NCBI RefSeq assembly: GCF_047511655.1
Contig: NC_133402.1
Location: 59,524,951 to 59,588,950, forward strand
Reading direction: 5' to 3'
Length of the DNA stretch: 64,000 nucleotides
Source of the DNA: Castor canadensis
Lineage: Eukaryota > Chordata > Mammalia > Rodentia > Castoridae
Position numbers and translations under genes: made by a program. Positions 11,618-23,477 of the stretch are shown here, one piece after another. The notes below the pieces were generated by a model. That model ran no database searches, was not told where the DNA came from, and was given only the letters and a program-made list of their open reading frames with translations. Positions within the stretch are counted from its first letter, which is position 1; each line of letters starts with the position of its first letter.

Positions 11618-11853
11618 TCAGTTTTCTTTTTTGGTGGCACTAGGGTTTGAACTCAGGGTCTCGTGCTTGCTAGGCAGGCACTCTTACCTCTTGAGCCACT
11701 CCACCAGGCCCCTTTTTTTTTGTATTTGTAGTGGGTATTTTTGAGATAGGGTTTCAGGAACTATTCGACAGGGGCTGGCTTTGAACCTTGATCCTCCTGA
11801 TTTCTGCTTCCTGAGTAGCTAGGATTACAGGAGTGAGCCACCGGTGCCTGGCT
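11618..11853 (-). mobile_element. Composite ID/7SL-like SINE
   Basis: Both halves are complete: ID-like at 11630-11712 and 7SL-like at about 11730-11850, separated by a T-run. Confidence 0.9.
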
Positions 11854-12384
11854 GGCTCTCAGTGTTTATGGAGCACAGAGCTGGTTAGGGGAACCCACTC
11901 CAGGGAGCTGAGGCAAGATGACTGGGGTGGGATTGAGGAACTTCTGAGTTCTATAGGCTCTCCTGGGAGGGCTCTGTGGGGGTGGAGGGGGGGAAGAGGA
12001 AGGAAGGAGAAGGCAGGGGAGGAGATTCTTCTGTAGATTTGGCTATTTATGAGGTTCCCAAATAAACTGAGTAGAAAGTAGAAAACAAACGTAATATTTG
12101 GGATTTTTTTTTCTCTGCGTGTTGCTAAACAGGCATCTTTGCAAACATCCCTGTGTTAAGTGGAAATTGAAGCATTTCGTCCTTTTCTTTAGTGTGTGAT
12201 AATGTAGCTTGCGTGGAAACAAATGATAGAAACTATTTGGGGTTGATATTTTAATTCACAGTCATAACCATCATTATTGTCACCCTCATTATTCAGGCTG
12301 AATTATGAATTATTGAGAGACAGATGGATTTTGAATTCATGTTAGCAATTCAAAATAAAACCAAATTTAACAAAAAAATATGAA
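11854..12384. other. Unique sequence, with a possible conserved non-coding block
   Basis: From about 12110 to 12384 the sequence is AT-rich, repeat-free and not simple. It holds homeobox-like TAATT/AATTA cores and a TTTGCAAACA forkhead-like site near 12138. This texture is often seen in conserved non-coding elements, but no alignment was possible. Confidence 0.3.
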
Positions 12385-12470
12385 TTTTCTTTTTGAGATA
12401 GTCTTGGTGGCCTTGAACGTCAATCCTCTTTGCCTCAGACTCCCAAGTTCTAGGATTACTATGAAAGGTT
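12385..12470 (-). mobile_element. 7SL-like SINE remnant
   Basis: 'tttttgagatagtcttggtgg', 'ccttgaacgtcaatcctc' and 'tcccaagttctaggattac' are degraded reverse 7SL-SINE landmarks. Confidence 0.55.
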
Positions 12471-14814
12471 AAAAGTATGATTCTTTTCTTTACTTTTCAT
12501 CACAGGGCCTTTCCTCCATAGTCAACAAGTTCTGTTAACCTCACGAGGGAGGCATGAGTTAATCTGTGAACTGTACTTACAATGCTGCTGGTAAATTCTC
12601 ATAAAATGGTGTCTATTGCTCCTTATTACACTACAACAATCCTGTTAACATAAATCTAACTTCAGAAGCTACCTGGTTATCCCACACCAGTGGAGAATTA
12701 TTTGACTCACAGGCATTAAATTCCCTGCCAACAGAACACTTCTATTTTACGAGTAGAAACTTGTGTACTCTGAGCCACCTGGATGGAAGCAAGTAGACTC
12801 CCGTGCTTCAGAAGTAGGGCTTGATGGGCACAGCCCCATATTCTCCTGGTCCCCAGGAGGAGTGGAGATTTCAGAACCCTAGCTGGTGGTTGTCACATGG
12901 CTACACCACCCACACAAGGGCTCCTTGAGTTCTTTTTCTATGGTGTCCCTTCCCCTTTCAGATTCTTAGCTGTCTCTGCTCAGAGACTGTTCTGTGCTCT
13001 TCCTTTTAACTTGCTGCTCCCAATTCCATCAGGGACAAGCAAGGCATAGTTGAACTCATATAAAAAATAAGAGTAGGTCTGTCTATTCAGAGCCAGAGTG
13101 TTCGTTCAGTCCTAGGAATTATGATTGCTATACAAACACTTTACAGAGTTGAAGTGTTACCTGGACATTACCCTCGAGGAACACTGAAGAAGAGCCTGCT
13201 GTGCTCAACCCCTAGCCTGCCCAACATGCCATTCAGCCTCATTTAGGCCTCCTAACTACCCGAGTCTATGCAGCCTGTCTCACAAGTGAAACCAGATGGC
13301 CAGGATGGGCAGAGAGAGACCTACAAAGATCAGGGAAAACTGAGCTCACCCACAGCCCCAAACTGCTTCTGAATCGGATCATCCATGAACAAACCCCCAA
13401 ACTCCTTTTATCTCCCAATCACCAAGAACCTGATCCTTTATTTAGTCCCGAAAGTCGGAAACTAATCTTTTATTTATCTCTACTGTAATCCCACTTCAGG
13501 CCGTGTATGGAATATACCACTTGGGAACAGACCTCTAGGATTTCAGAAGGACCCTCCGTTGGGGAAGTGTGAGGGATTTAGGAGGGAAAGTAAAACCAGG
13601 CCCAAGATGTTTTGGCTCCCTATGTGAACTGGAAGAAGAATGCAAGTCATTTGGGATCCTGTGATGGGGACTGAGTGGAGGCTGAGGAAATGGGGCTGGC
13701 ATGAGGCACGATGGTTGGAACAACCTCCCAGGTTTCCTTGGACACCATCTTGGCCCTCAAGTTAGGGCAAAGAATCACTGATAAAGAGTCATGGCTGCTT
13801 TAAGTTGTAGGGTTTGCCCTCTTTGGTGGATCAGGGAACAAAATGTATGGCCAAAGTGGCAGGTGAGGTGCCAGTCAACATCCCAGCTCTCACTGGGGTC
13901 CTCATAGGAACACCTTCACCTCTGGAGCACTTCCAGACCACCACCTCTGCCCTCTTTTGCTCATTCTGGTATCCAAAGAATATTTTCTGAAGTGTGTGCT
14001 AGGGCCAGGGTGGCACTTGCCTTTAGTGGTGAGCAGGCACTATGGGTGCCTCATAGAGCTCAAAGGCTGTGCAGAGAAAGCAACCACAGACAGAATGAAC
14101 AATTTATTAAACTGTGATGGAAAGAGGGGAGGGGTTATATGGTTTTTGGGAGTTCCTATCGGTGGAGAGAAGCTTGTACTGCAGTCAGACAAGTCAGCTG
14201 ACTATTGCGGGGTGAGTAGGTGTGAACAAGGTGCACAGTTAGGGGTCAGGGAGTCTTTGAACACTCTTCCTCACTCCTTTTTAGTTTCTCCATACTTCTT
14301 CCAAATCTTCGTTCATACTTGGGCCTCAGGAGTTCAATTCTAGCACCTGTTTCTGGGCCCCAAGTCCCTGGCACCACCTCTGGAACTAGTCAGTTGGCCT
14401 GTCCCTTGGTAAGCCCCCTGCTTAGGAGGTGGCTGCCCAGACTTGGTCCTCACCTCTCCCATATACTCACAAATCAGTAATCCACACTCCATGTTGGCCA
14501 AAATCTACAGGGCTTACCCAGTACCTGCTGGCCCCATATGGGTTACAGAACATGCCATTCTTTGTCTCTCAAGCATTTTTGTCTCAAGTTTGCTCCTTCA
14601 CTTCCCCCATGTTCCCTCTGCTAGGGACAGATCTTGCTCTGGGCACTGGCTGAGTGGTGAAAGGAGACTGGAAGAGGGTTAGGATGTGGGGCCAGTGAAG
14701 GCTTCCTGGAAGGGGTGACACCTGGGAGAATTGCATTACCCTTCTGTCCATTTTTGCCTCTCTCACACGTGTCCACTCATCTCTCTGACCTGGCCTGGGT
14801 GTTTCTGGGCTCCA
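12471..14814. other. Unique intergenic sequence
   Basis: About 2.3 kb with no recognised repeat and no supported gene. The longest open frame (13957-14343, 128 codons) has no domain or compositional sign of coding. Confidence 0.45.
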
Positions 14815-14935
14815 GCTTCAAGAGTCAGAGCTGGAAGGGCCTCTGGAGATCTTCTAGTCTGACAGGTGGAGATAATGAGGTCTCCAGAGGAGGACGGATT
14901 TGCCCAGAGTCATGTGCTCAAGGAAACATGATGAC
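14815..14935 (+). repeat. Old MIR/MER-type repeat fragment
   Basis: 'agagctggaagggcctctgg' followed by 'agataatgaggtctccagagg' and 'tttgcccagagtcatgtg' fits a common old mammalian repeat. The family is uncertain. Confidence 0.4.
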
Positions 14936-15222
14936 CAGTTACTACTATCGTTCCACAGTCTGTGTGGAGGACTGACTCCCTCCCCAGTTGTAAATGTTTT
15001 CTTGAAGCTGACATCCGTCCTGAGTGAGTGATAGGGCCTTCTCATCTACTCTGCCCCTCCTTCCCCTTGATTTAGCATTGTCTGATGGTCTCCAGAGAGA
15101 GGTTTGCAGGGCGTTTCAATGCCTTTCTGCCCCTGGACAGGAGAGCCTGGCTGGGAGGTGTGCTGGGATTCTTAGGGAGGACCCTTCCGGGCTGCTGTCC
15201 ATTTAAGCTTCCTCAGGTATAG

Positions 15223-16440
15223 TGTCTATGAGCCCATTCCTGGTGCTATAACAAAATACCCAAGACTGGATGGCTTATAAACAATAGGAATTTATTTCTT
15301 ACAGTTCTGAAAGCTGGGAAGTCTAAGATTAAGGAACCAGCAGATTCTACATCTGATGAGGACCTGCTTCCTGCTTCATAGATGGCACTTCAGGGCATCC
15401 TCACATGGTGGAAGGAGCCAGGCAGCTCTCTGGTCTTTTTAAAAATAGCTAAATGTAACTTTTTTATTAGCTCGTATTAATTGTACAAAGGGGCTTCATT
15501 GTGATATTTCTATACATGCATATAACATACCTTCTCAAATTCAGTCTATACTTTATTTCCCACCCTCTTTTTTGAACAATTTTTAATGGGTTTCATCCTT
15601 CTCTGTTCATACACACATATGAAATATTTTGATCATATTCACATCTCTTTATCCTCACCTTTCACCCTTCCCTCTCCTCCTGGTTCTCACCCACAAACAA
15701 CCCTCCTGTTTTATGTTCATGTCATTTTTTTAGGTGTAGATTCCACAGCTAAGAAAGAACACCTCTTGTTACCATCTTCCACCCAGACACTGTGGTGGGT
15801 GTCCCTTCCTGAGCCATGATTGTTCTTTGTTTTCAAGCCCCCCAGAGTTTCTCAGTCTCAAATAATAGGCCCTCTCTCAAGATCGCCTCTTACTATACTC
15901 TCAGAAATGAGGGGAGTGACAGAATGTCTTTCTTTGCTAACCCTAAACTTTCACACCAGAGAAATCACTGTCTCAACCAGTCACTGCACTGGGTTTAAGG
16001 CTTGCAGGAGGTATGGGCTTATCTTGCAGCTAGAGGCCATGTGGCTTACCTTGTGATGGCATCTTCAGCTTCCCCTCCCCGCTCCAGGGAGCTGGGATGG
16101 GGCTTGGAACTGTTTGCTGCTTTTCTCTGTTGTCTCAGTTTCTCTGTGCTTTTTTGTTGTCCTGCTCTCTCTTTCATGATTCACAATGATCTTCCTCTCT
16201 TTCTGTCTTCAGAACATATCCTGTCCTGTATTATCATACTCTTCTCATTTGTGGCATCAAAACAGTGATGCTTCCAATCCACTATCTTGCCCTACCTCTT
16301 CTCTAGTCTTCTACAAAGGCACTCCTAATTCATGAGAACTCCTTCCTCATGATATAATCACCCCACCCCCAAAGGCCCTGGCTGTTTTTACCAAAAGGTT
16401 TTCAACTATGAATTTGGAGAAATACAAGCGTTCAGATAAT
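15223..16440 (+). repeat. Old mammalian interspersed repeat, split by a later insertion
   Basis: The left part (15223-15437: 'cctggtgctataacaaaata', 'acagttctgaaagctgggaa', 'ctcacatggtggaaggagcc') and the right part (16316-16440: 'actcctaattcatgagaact', 'caactatgaatttggagaaa') are the two ends of one old repeat common in placental genomes. I recognise it by texture but do not assign the family. An L1-type element lies between them. Confidence 0.55.
15438..16315 (-). mobile_element. L1-type 3' end inserted into an older repeat
   Basis: 'attgtacaaaggggcttcatt', 'tgtgatatttctatacatgc' and 'aatttttaatgggtttcatcc' match the T-rich repeat found again at about 22640-22850, 32580-32815 and 42510-42745. 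That repeat resembles a minus-strand L1 3' UTR known from squirrel/beaver-type rodents. Confidence 0.6.
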
Positions 16441-16707
16441 AAAAGCAGCAAAGCTTCATTTTCAAGAGCTGTGAGACCCAGGGTACCCTACTTCAACATT
16501 CCATAATCCTCAGCAAAATGAAGGTAAGAATAGTGATGCCGATGAGGCCATTGGATCTCATTCTCCTTGTCAGCACTTCCTCAATCCTTTCCCACCTCCA
16601 AACCTCAATAAAATGATTTGAACTATAAAAGCTGGTGTTAGCATTGGAGCTTGAATTAAGTCATGTTTGAGAACTGCCTGATATATAGCAAGTGTACATC
16701 AATTGGT

Positions 16708-16800
16708 ATTCTTCTTTTTTTCTTGTAGTGTTGGGAATTGAACCTAGGGCCTCATGCATGCTAGGCAAATGCTCTACCATTGAGCTACAGACCTAGCCAG
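16708..16800 (-). mobile_element. ID-like SINE with a target-site duplication
   Basis: A reverse ID-like body. The flanks 'tcaattggtattctt' (about 16699) and 'tcaattgctattctt' (about 16802) are near-identical direct repeats. Confidence 0.85.
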
Positions 16801-17284
16801 GTCAATTGCTATTCTTGAAGTTCCTGTTCATCCCTGATCCTTATGGTCATGGCCAGTGGTCAGGGAAGATATGACAGCTGCAGGAATGCTGTGTCCAGAG
16901 GCCTGGGAATTGGCTGGTAGGCCAGGCTGCTAACAAGGCCTCTGGGGAATTAGATCTTCTTCCCACCTGAGTTTGATTAGTGGGTTGGTGAAGGCTGGGG
17001 TGAACTTTGAGGGCCTCAGATAAATAAGCAATAATCTCCTGGGGTGTTTGCCAATTTGATAGGAAAACAAAGAAAAAAAAAAAAAAGACACTCCGTAAGT
17101 GTCTAAAAGCCTTTCTAATGAGCATGACAGGTAAGGATATTTGTATCTCCAACCCATTGTTTGTGCACAGGATTTCTAATTCCATGAAGCCTCAACTTGC
17201 AAGGCTTTGAGCCTGTGGTGGCAGTAGAGTGCAGGCCTCACTCGGCCTGGCCTGATGGATAGGTTTAAGAGGAACCCAGTTTGC
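16801..17284. other. Unique intergenic sequence
   Basis: No gene or repeat is recognised apart from A15 near 17072. Confidence 0.4.
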
Positions 17285-17505
17285 TTGGCGCCAGTAGCTC
17301 ACACCTGTAATCCTAGCTACTCAGGAGGCCTAGATCAGGAGGACTGTGGTTTGAAGCCACCACTGGCAAATAGTTCCTGAAACCCTATCTCAAAAATAAA
17401 CAATTCAAAAAAGGGCTGTTGGAGTGGCTCAAGTGGTAGAGTGCCTGCCTAGCAAGTGTGAGGCCTTGAGTTCAATCCCCAGTACCACTCCCCCCACTCC
17501 CCAAA
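17285..17505 (+). mobile_element. Composite 7SL/ID-like SINE
   Basis: 'cagtagctcacacctgtaat' and 'ctactcaggaggcctagatc' form the left half. 'ctgttggagtggctcaagtg' and 'ccttgagttcaatccccagt' form the ID-like right half. Confidence 0.9.
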
Positions 17506-17607
17506 AAAGGGGATCACAGCTCAGAACAAAAATGTTGGTGTGCTCCAGCACTGAAAAAGAGAAACAAAAACCCCAAACAAAATAATAACAACAATGAAAC
17601 ACCCTTT

Positions 17608-17716
17608 AAAAAAATTTGTTTTGAGACAGGGTCTTACAATGTAACCTAACTGGCATCCAATTCGTGATCCTCCTGAGTGCTGGGATTATAGGTGTGCCCC
17701 CATTATGCTCAGTTTT
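17608..17716 (-). mobile_element. 7SL-like SINE
   Basis: 'ttttgagacagggtcttaca', 'gatcctcctgagtgctggga' and 'ttataggtgtgc' identify a reverse B1-like element. Confidence 0.75.
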
Positions 17717-18017
17717 AAGAGTTCTTGCTAGAACCAGGCCTTTGTGGGGGCAGGGCACAAATGATTATCTGGATGGATTTCTGAGGGCACACACACCAGC
17801 TGGTGAACCTTTCCAGAGAGCCATGCGCCCATATAGTGCCCAATTAGAGCAAGGGAATTGAGGCACAGAGCTCGGTGCCCCATCTTTTGGACTGGAATCC
17901 AAACTTGTGGACTCATCTGTTCTTCTGTTCTTTTTGTTTTTGGTAAGAAATTAGATTTTTATTCCAACTGTACTGAGAAGCAATTATGTTAAGCTGGAGA
18001 GTGAGGTGACCTGATTT
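17717..18017. other. Unique intergenic sequence
   Basis: No feature is recognised. Confidence 0.4.
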
Positions 18018-18252
18018 TCTTTTTTATTTTATTTATTTATTTGGCATGATGGGGTTTTGAACTCAGGGCTTCAAGCTTGCAGAGCAGGTACTGTACCACT
18101 TGAACCATAGCTCCAGTCTATTTTGCCGTGGTTATTTTGGAGATGGGGGTCTTGTGAAGTCTTTGCCTGGGCTGGCCTTGAATCATGATCCTCTTGATCT
18201 CAGCCTCCCAAGGAGCTAGGATTATAGGCGTGGATTATACTGGTGCCCAGCA
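18018..18252 (-). mobile_element. Composite ID/7SL-like SINE
   Basis: Both halves are present, ID-like 18040-18120 and 7SL-like 18125-18250, with a T-rich left end. Confidence 0.85.
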
Positions 18253-18532
18253 TTAAAAGGCTAGTTTTATTTTGAGATAATTCATAGGCCATAAAATCCA
18301 CCCTTTGAAAGTGTACCATTGAGTGAATTTTAGTTATTTCAGAGAGTTGTGTTACTGATAACCACTATCTAATTCAAGAACATTCATTTCCTCCAAAAGA
18401 AACTCATACTCATTAGCAGTCATCCTCCAACCCTCCTTCCCTCAGCCCCGGCCATAATCTATATTCCTCCTCTGTGGATTTGCCTGTCCTGGACATTTGC
18501 ATAATGTAATTGTGTTTGCATGTGTGCATTTG

Positions 18533-18616
18533 TGTGTGTTTGTGGTGCTGGGGATTCAACCCAGAGCCTCATGCATGCTAAGCAAGCACTTTACCACTGA
18601 GCCACACTTCAGCCCT
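18533..18616 (-). mobile_element. ID-like SINE inside the L1M
   Basis: 'ggtgctggggattcaaccca' to 'taccactgagccacacttca' is a reverse ID-like unit. Confidence 0.85.
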
Positions 18617-18712
18617 GTATCATGCTTATGTGGTTTTTGTGTCTGGCTTCTTTGCACTCAGCATGTTTTCAAAATTCATCCACACCAGAGCCTATATTAA
18701 TACTTCACCCCC

Positions 18713-18915
18713 CTATTTTTTTTTGTACTAATGGAGATTGAACCCAGGGTCTCATGTTTGTGTGCTCTACCACTGCACTCATAGCCCTTTCAATTTAATT
18801 TTGTTTCTGAGATAGGGTCTCCCCAGTGTTGCCCAGGCTGGCCTCAAACTCAAGATCCTCCTATCTCTGCCTCCTGAGTAGCTGGGATTACAGTTGTGTA
18901 TACCTTGACCAGCCA
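18713..18915 (-). mobile_element. Composite ID/7SL-like SINE inside the L1M
   Basis: Both halves are recognisable. The ID part is shortened ('ggtctcatgtttgtgtgctc'). Confidence 0.85.
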
Positions 18916-18959
18916 CGTTTTTCTTTTCTTTTCTTTTTTTTTGCTAAATAATATTCTAT

Positions 18960-19061
18960 GCTTTTATTTTTATTTTTTTCTGGTACTAGGAATCAAACCT
19001 CAAACCCAGGGTTTTGGGCATGCTAGGCAAACACTAAACCACTGAGCTACATCCACAGACT
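18960..19061 (-). mobile_element. ID-like SINE inside the L1M
   Basis: 'tctggtactaggaatcaaac' to 'ccactgagctacatccacag'. The host word 'taatattct' occurs on both sides (about 18947 and 19061), as expected of a target duplication. Confidence 0.8.
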
Positions 19062-19560
19062 GTAATATTCTATTATATGGCTATACATTTTCCTTATCTG
19101 TTCACCAGTTAGTAGTCACATTTGGGTTATTTCCACTTTTTTGGCTGTTTCAAATATTTGTATGCAGGTTTTGGTGTGGACATATATTTTCATTTCTCTT
19201 GGATATATACCTAGGAGTGAAATTGCTGTGTCATATGACAACTCTGTTTAACATTTGAGGAACTGCCAGACTGTTTTACAAAGTGACCGTCGCCAATGAA
19301 GAGCCTCACCAGCAATGTGTGAGAGTTCTACTTTCTATAGATTCTCACAGACACTTGCTGTTAATTGCCTGTTTGGTTTTAATGATCCCAGTGAGTATGA
19401 AGCATTAGCTCACGATGGTTTAGAACGAGATTTCCCTAATTCCTAATGAAATTGAGCTTCTTTTCATGAGCCTATTAGTTAGTTGTATGTATTTGGAGAA
19501 TTATCTACTCCAATTCTTTGCCTGATTTTTAATTGTGTGATTTGTTGTTCTCATCTTTTC

Positions 19561-20135
19561 TGAAATGTACTGGTGGGCGATTATCTGATCCTGTGGCCTA
19601 CAGGGGTTTCCTATCTCTTTGAAGTGCAGAGCTCACCATAGGAACCACCCTGCTGGTTCTATATTGCCCTCTGAGGTTTCTAACCCTGGCTTTAGAATCC
19701 CTGGGAGTGGGCCACGGTCACAGTTTGGGACCAGGTGATTGAGAAAAATCAACGTGGGGGAAAAAGCCAACAGCTTTCTGACTTGTCTTGTGACCTCTAT
19801 GAGTTTTAATCCAGTTGGTGACACCAAGCTTAAACCTGTGTAATAACTAGGAGAGGGCATGAGAGGAAGTTGGAAGGTGTATCAGGGTTGGCATCGATCT
19901 ATACAGTCCGGATGGCTTGGCACAGTCATGGCAGCTTTGCTCAGGTCTCCTGTCTGCTGCTGTATAGGACAGACTTTCTTTTGACCCACCACTTGGCCCC
20001 GGATAGCGTTTCCTGGCCTAGACTTTCTGTCCTCTGGTGAGATCTTAGCTATCTGGAGACTTCAGCCCTCCATGTCATCCCCAGTGACTGCCCAGTCATA
20101 GAGACTTCCCTTCTCTGGTCTCTTCTTCCTCCTTC
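19561..20135. other. Unique intergenic sequence
   Basis: No feature is recognised. Confidence 0.4.
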
Positions 20136-20448
20136 TTTTTGACAGTCTGGGGTTGGAATTCAGAGCTTGTACTTGCTTGTCAGTCAAGTGCTTTACCACT
20201 TGAGCTCTCCCTTCAGCCCTTCTTGCTTTTTTAGTTATTTTCAGGTAGGATCTGAAAGTTTTTTGCCTGGGTGGGCCTTGACTGCATTTCTTCTACTTAA
20301 GCCTCCTGGGTAGCTGGGTGAGTTACCACACCCAGTTTTGTTTTTTTAGAGGAGGTCTTGCTAACTTACTGCCTGGGTTGGCCTCGAAACTTGATCCTTT
20401 GATCTCTACTTCCTGAGTAGCTGTGATTATAGGTGTGAGCCACCTCTC
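20136..20448 (-). mobile_element. Composite SINE with a second 7SL-like monomer
   Basis: An ID-like part (20140-20220) is followed by two successive 7SL-like parts, ending near 20328 and 20448. It may be an extended composite or an element inserted beside another. Confidence 0.75.
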
Positions 20449-20467
20449 TCTTAGAAATGATTTCTAG

Positions 20468-20552
20468 ATTTTTTTTTTGTGGCACTGAGGTTTGAACTCA
20501 GGGCCTCATGCTAAGAAGGCACAATACCACTTGAGCCATGTCTCTAGCCCTC
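20468..20552 (-). mobile_element. ID-like SINE
   Basis: Poly-T, then 'tggcactgaggtttgaactc' to 'ccacttgagccatgtctcta'. Confidence 0.85.
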
Positions 20553-20659
20553 CTCCGCTGACTTTCACACTTACCTTCTCAGGAACTTGCTCCTTTCTTC
20601 CTGGATAGATGGGCCTTAAAGTACAAAATTACTAATTTTTTTCCTCTCAAAACCTAAAA

Positions 20660-20868
20660 CGGCTGGTGTGGTGCTTCATGCCTGTAATCCCAATTAGTCA
20701 GGAGGCAGATGTATGAGGATCTCCATCTGAGGCCATCCCAGGCAAAGCTGGCATGATACCTTATCTGAAAAACACACTAAATGAGAAAGGACTGGGGGCG
20801 GGGTTCTAGTGGCAGAGAACTTGCCTAGAAACGTTGAGGCCCTGAGTTTAATCCCTAGTACCACAAAA
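20660..20868 (+). mobile_element. Composite 7SL/ID-like SINE
   Basis: 'ggctggtgtggtgcttcatg' opens the 7SL half and 'ccctgagtttaatccctagt' closes the ID half. Confidence 0.85.
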
Positions 20869-20888
20869 CAAGTAAATAAAAACTTAAA

Positions 20889-21105
20889 ATCACCTTTGCA
20901 TTGGTGGCTCATGCCTGTAATTCTAGCTACTCAGGAGGCAGAGATCAGGAGGATCTCAGTTCAAAACCAACCTGGGCAAATAGTTCAAGAGACTCTATCT
21001 CAAAAAATATCCAATGTATAAAGAACTGGTGGATTGGCTCGGGTGGTAAAGCCCCTTCCCAGCAAGCATGAGGCCCTGAGTTCAAGTACCAGTACCACCA
21101 AAAAA
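20889..21105 (+). mobile_element. Composite 7SL/ID-like SINE
   Basis: A complete element: 'ggtggctcatgcctgtaatt', 'ctactcaggaggcagagatc', then 'ccctgagttcaagtaccagt' and an A tail. Confidence 0.9.
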
Positions 21106-21617
21106 ATCCCCTGACAAACTGTGGTGTCAGCTCCATACTTTGCAAAGCATTGGCTGAACACTTTTTTTTTTTTTTTTTTTGCCAACGCCTGTCTTCTGTC
21201 TATAACCTCTTGGATGATAAAAATGGGGCCTACTCTGAGTCTGCTCTTTCCTTTACTGTTCATTGTCTGACCCCCAAACCCATTCCTCCATCCTGCTGAA
21301 CCTCCACTTGTGCTGAACATTAAGCTAGTCTCTCAAATGAATTGTAAATCAGAAAGAACAAACATAGCAGAAGCCAGAGAAATAAACACCAGTGCTACCA
21401 AAAAGGAAAAAAAAAAAACTTCTGCGACAGTTAAGACTGAAGTTCACCTCCTCCTAAGACTAAAAGCATTTCTGAAGACAGAGTTGGCATGCACAAGTTG
21501 ATAAGACACACTACACTCAGGTATCTTGGCTTTTGCCAAATCCCTAAGTAGCAAGCAAAGGAAGGGTAATTTGCACTTGCATCGTAGTGTTCTGAGAACA
21601 TCCCAGAAAATCCAGTG
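21106..21617. other. Unique intergenic sequence
   Basis: No feature is recognised beyond T18 at about 21162 and a short A-run at about 21410. Confidence 0.4.
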
Positions 21618-21845
21618 GTTTTTTTTTTTTTAAATGACACTGTAGTTCGAACTCAGGGCTTCTGTCTTGCAAAACAGTCATTCTACTGCTTGAGTCACAC
21701 ATCTAGTTCATTTAGTTCTGGTTATTTTGCAGATGGAGTCTCAAGAACTGTTATCCCAGGCTGTCCTTGAACTGGAACCCATATTCTCCTGATCTCTGCC
21801 TTCTGAGTAGCTAGGATTACAGGCGTGAACCACCAGCACCAGGCC
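21618..21845 (-). mobile_element. SINE at the left edge of the segmental duplication
   Basis: A reverse composite SINE. Its right part ('cctgatctctgccttctgag', 'caccagcaccaggcc') is shared with the SINE at 31582-31768, and the DNA just after both ('cagtgcttttcttcaggtgc') is the start of each duplicated unit. The DNA to its left is not shared. Confidence 0.85.
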
Positions 21846-22629
21846 AGTGCTTTTCTTCAGGTGCCTGCAGAACTGCTGCATCCATCTGCTTTAGAAATGT
21901 TCTAGATATTTGTTTCTGGAATCATGGAGAGCTGCAGACTTTCCTCCTTAATAGAGCCTGGTGCTGAAAAGGACCTCCAGCAATTTTGTCCCTTCTAGTA
22001 CTTGTGGATGAGATGTACCAAGTGGTCAAGTGTACAGGAATGCATCATGTTTATTATTCCCCTATTGTTCCAGGCCTAAGTTATTTTCCTCTCATTTTTA
22101 CTGCCCTGGACCAGTACCTCCCAAACAGACAATTGCACTTGACCTCTAACTTAGACTGCTTTCCAGGGAATTCACTAAGGCATTCCTCATGTAACCCCCA
22201 CTTTACTCAAGAGGACCTCCCTTGCTGCCTGCTAGTCATCACCCTGTCCTACTGCCCCAAGGCATTGAATCTCTATTCCAATCTAACATCATAGATTATT
22301 TTCCTAGTCTAAAAGGTAAATATTCTATGTATGCAAATAATATATAAAGTACTCATATTTTTATGTGTGGCTTTTTTCACTTAACATTATGGTTGTGAGA
22401 TTTATTCAAGGTGGTTTAAAAGGTTAAGGTGTAACTTTTCTGCCAGGAGAAAAATTGACTCTCCTGATATTTAATAATGGATTAAAAAAGAGTCAGCTTT
22501 GAGACATCAGATTGAAAGGTAACCAATTTAATCAAGGTTATACCTGTCCTTCCCACTGACAAAACTATTATATTTGATATGTGAGCAATTAAAAGAGAGC
22601 GAGACTGACAATATATGAAAATAACAAAT

Positions 22630-22850
22630 GAACTTTTTTAAAATTAAAATTTTATTTATTAAAAATGCATTAATTAATGGTGCAAAGGGGTTTCGTTGTG
22701 GTATTTACATGCATGCATATAATGTACTTTAATCAAATTCCTCTGGACTATATTAATCTTTCTTAGCTTCGCTTTGTCCTACTCCCTCCTTTTAAACAAT
22801 GGTGGGTTTTATATATATATAGTATAAAATTATCACCTGTACACATGAAA
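22630..22850 (-). mobile_element. L1-type 3' end, same family as at 15438
   Basis: 'ggtgcaaaggggtttcgttg', 'catgcatgcatataatgtac' and 'gtgggttttatatatata' parallel the sequence at 15470-15600. It is present in all three units (also 32580-32815 and 42510-42745), so it predates the duplication. Confidence 0.6.
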
Positions 22851-23218
22851 AATTACATTATTATACCCGTAATTGGGAAAGTGCAACATTTGAAATTGAA
22901 ATAACATTGGCAAAGAACTTCAAGTGTTTCACCATCTGTCTGGGCAAACCCGGATGAACCCAAAACTGCTCTAAAATTCAGGAATGCCCATGTGATTAAA
23001 GTAGAGCAGAGCTGGTTTGGAATGAAATAACATCACAGCTTCATCTCTTCCTTTCCTCCCCCCAAGAGTTATTACTTTTTCTATTTTTTAAATCTTAATT
23101 TCAGAAATATTTCCACTACATTCATATATCATTTATTCACTTATTTATTCACTAGATTATTTATCCCAATTACTCAGATCCAGGAAAAGAAGTTAAGGAG
23201 AAAGAGAGGAATGAAATT

Positions 23219-23421
23219 GGTCTACTCAGGAGGGGGAGATCAGGAGGATTAAGGTGCAAAGCCAGCCTGGGCAAATAGTTTTTGAGACTCTATCTCAAAA
23301 ATGCCCAACACAAAAAAGGGCTGGCTGGTGGAGTGGCTCAGGTGAGAAAGCATCTGTCTAGCAAGACTGAGACCCTGAGCTCAAACTCTAGTACCACTAA
23401 TAAATAAATAAATAAATAAAA
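23219..23421 (+). mobile_element. Composite SINE with (AAAT)n tail, unit 1
   Basis: 'tctactcaggagggggagat', 'caaagccagcctgggcaaat' and an ID-like half ending in a (taaa)n run. Orthologous elements lie at 33149-33345 and 43078-43275. Confidence 0.8.
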
Positions 23422-23477
23422 CACATAAGTAAGTTAAAAAACTTAGAAAATAAAATTGGTGACTAGAAGTACCTTCT

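Larger units (their letters stand above)
18257..19560 (-). mobile_element. Ancient L1M fragment, 3' end, broken by three SINEs
   Basis: The plus-strand text follows the reverse complement of an old mammalian L1 3' region in order: 'cataaaatccaccctttgaa', 'cactatctaattcaagaaca', 'tttgcctgtcctggacattt', 'gtgtctggcttctttgcact', 'tacctaggagtgaaattgct', 'aactgccagactgttttaca'. Later SINEs lie at about 18533, 18713 and 18960. Confidence 0.85.

Noticed and set aside
17420-17490. tRNA-like box A and box B text in many short repeats
   Set aside because: These are ID-like SINE bodies with A-rich tails, not functional tRNA genes.
21986-22294. 102-codon plus-strand frame (MSLLVLVDEMYQVV...) present in all three units
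   Set aside because: Its persistence is explained by recent duplication. No domain, no coding-like conservation test is possible, and the flanks give no promoter.
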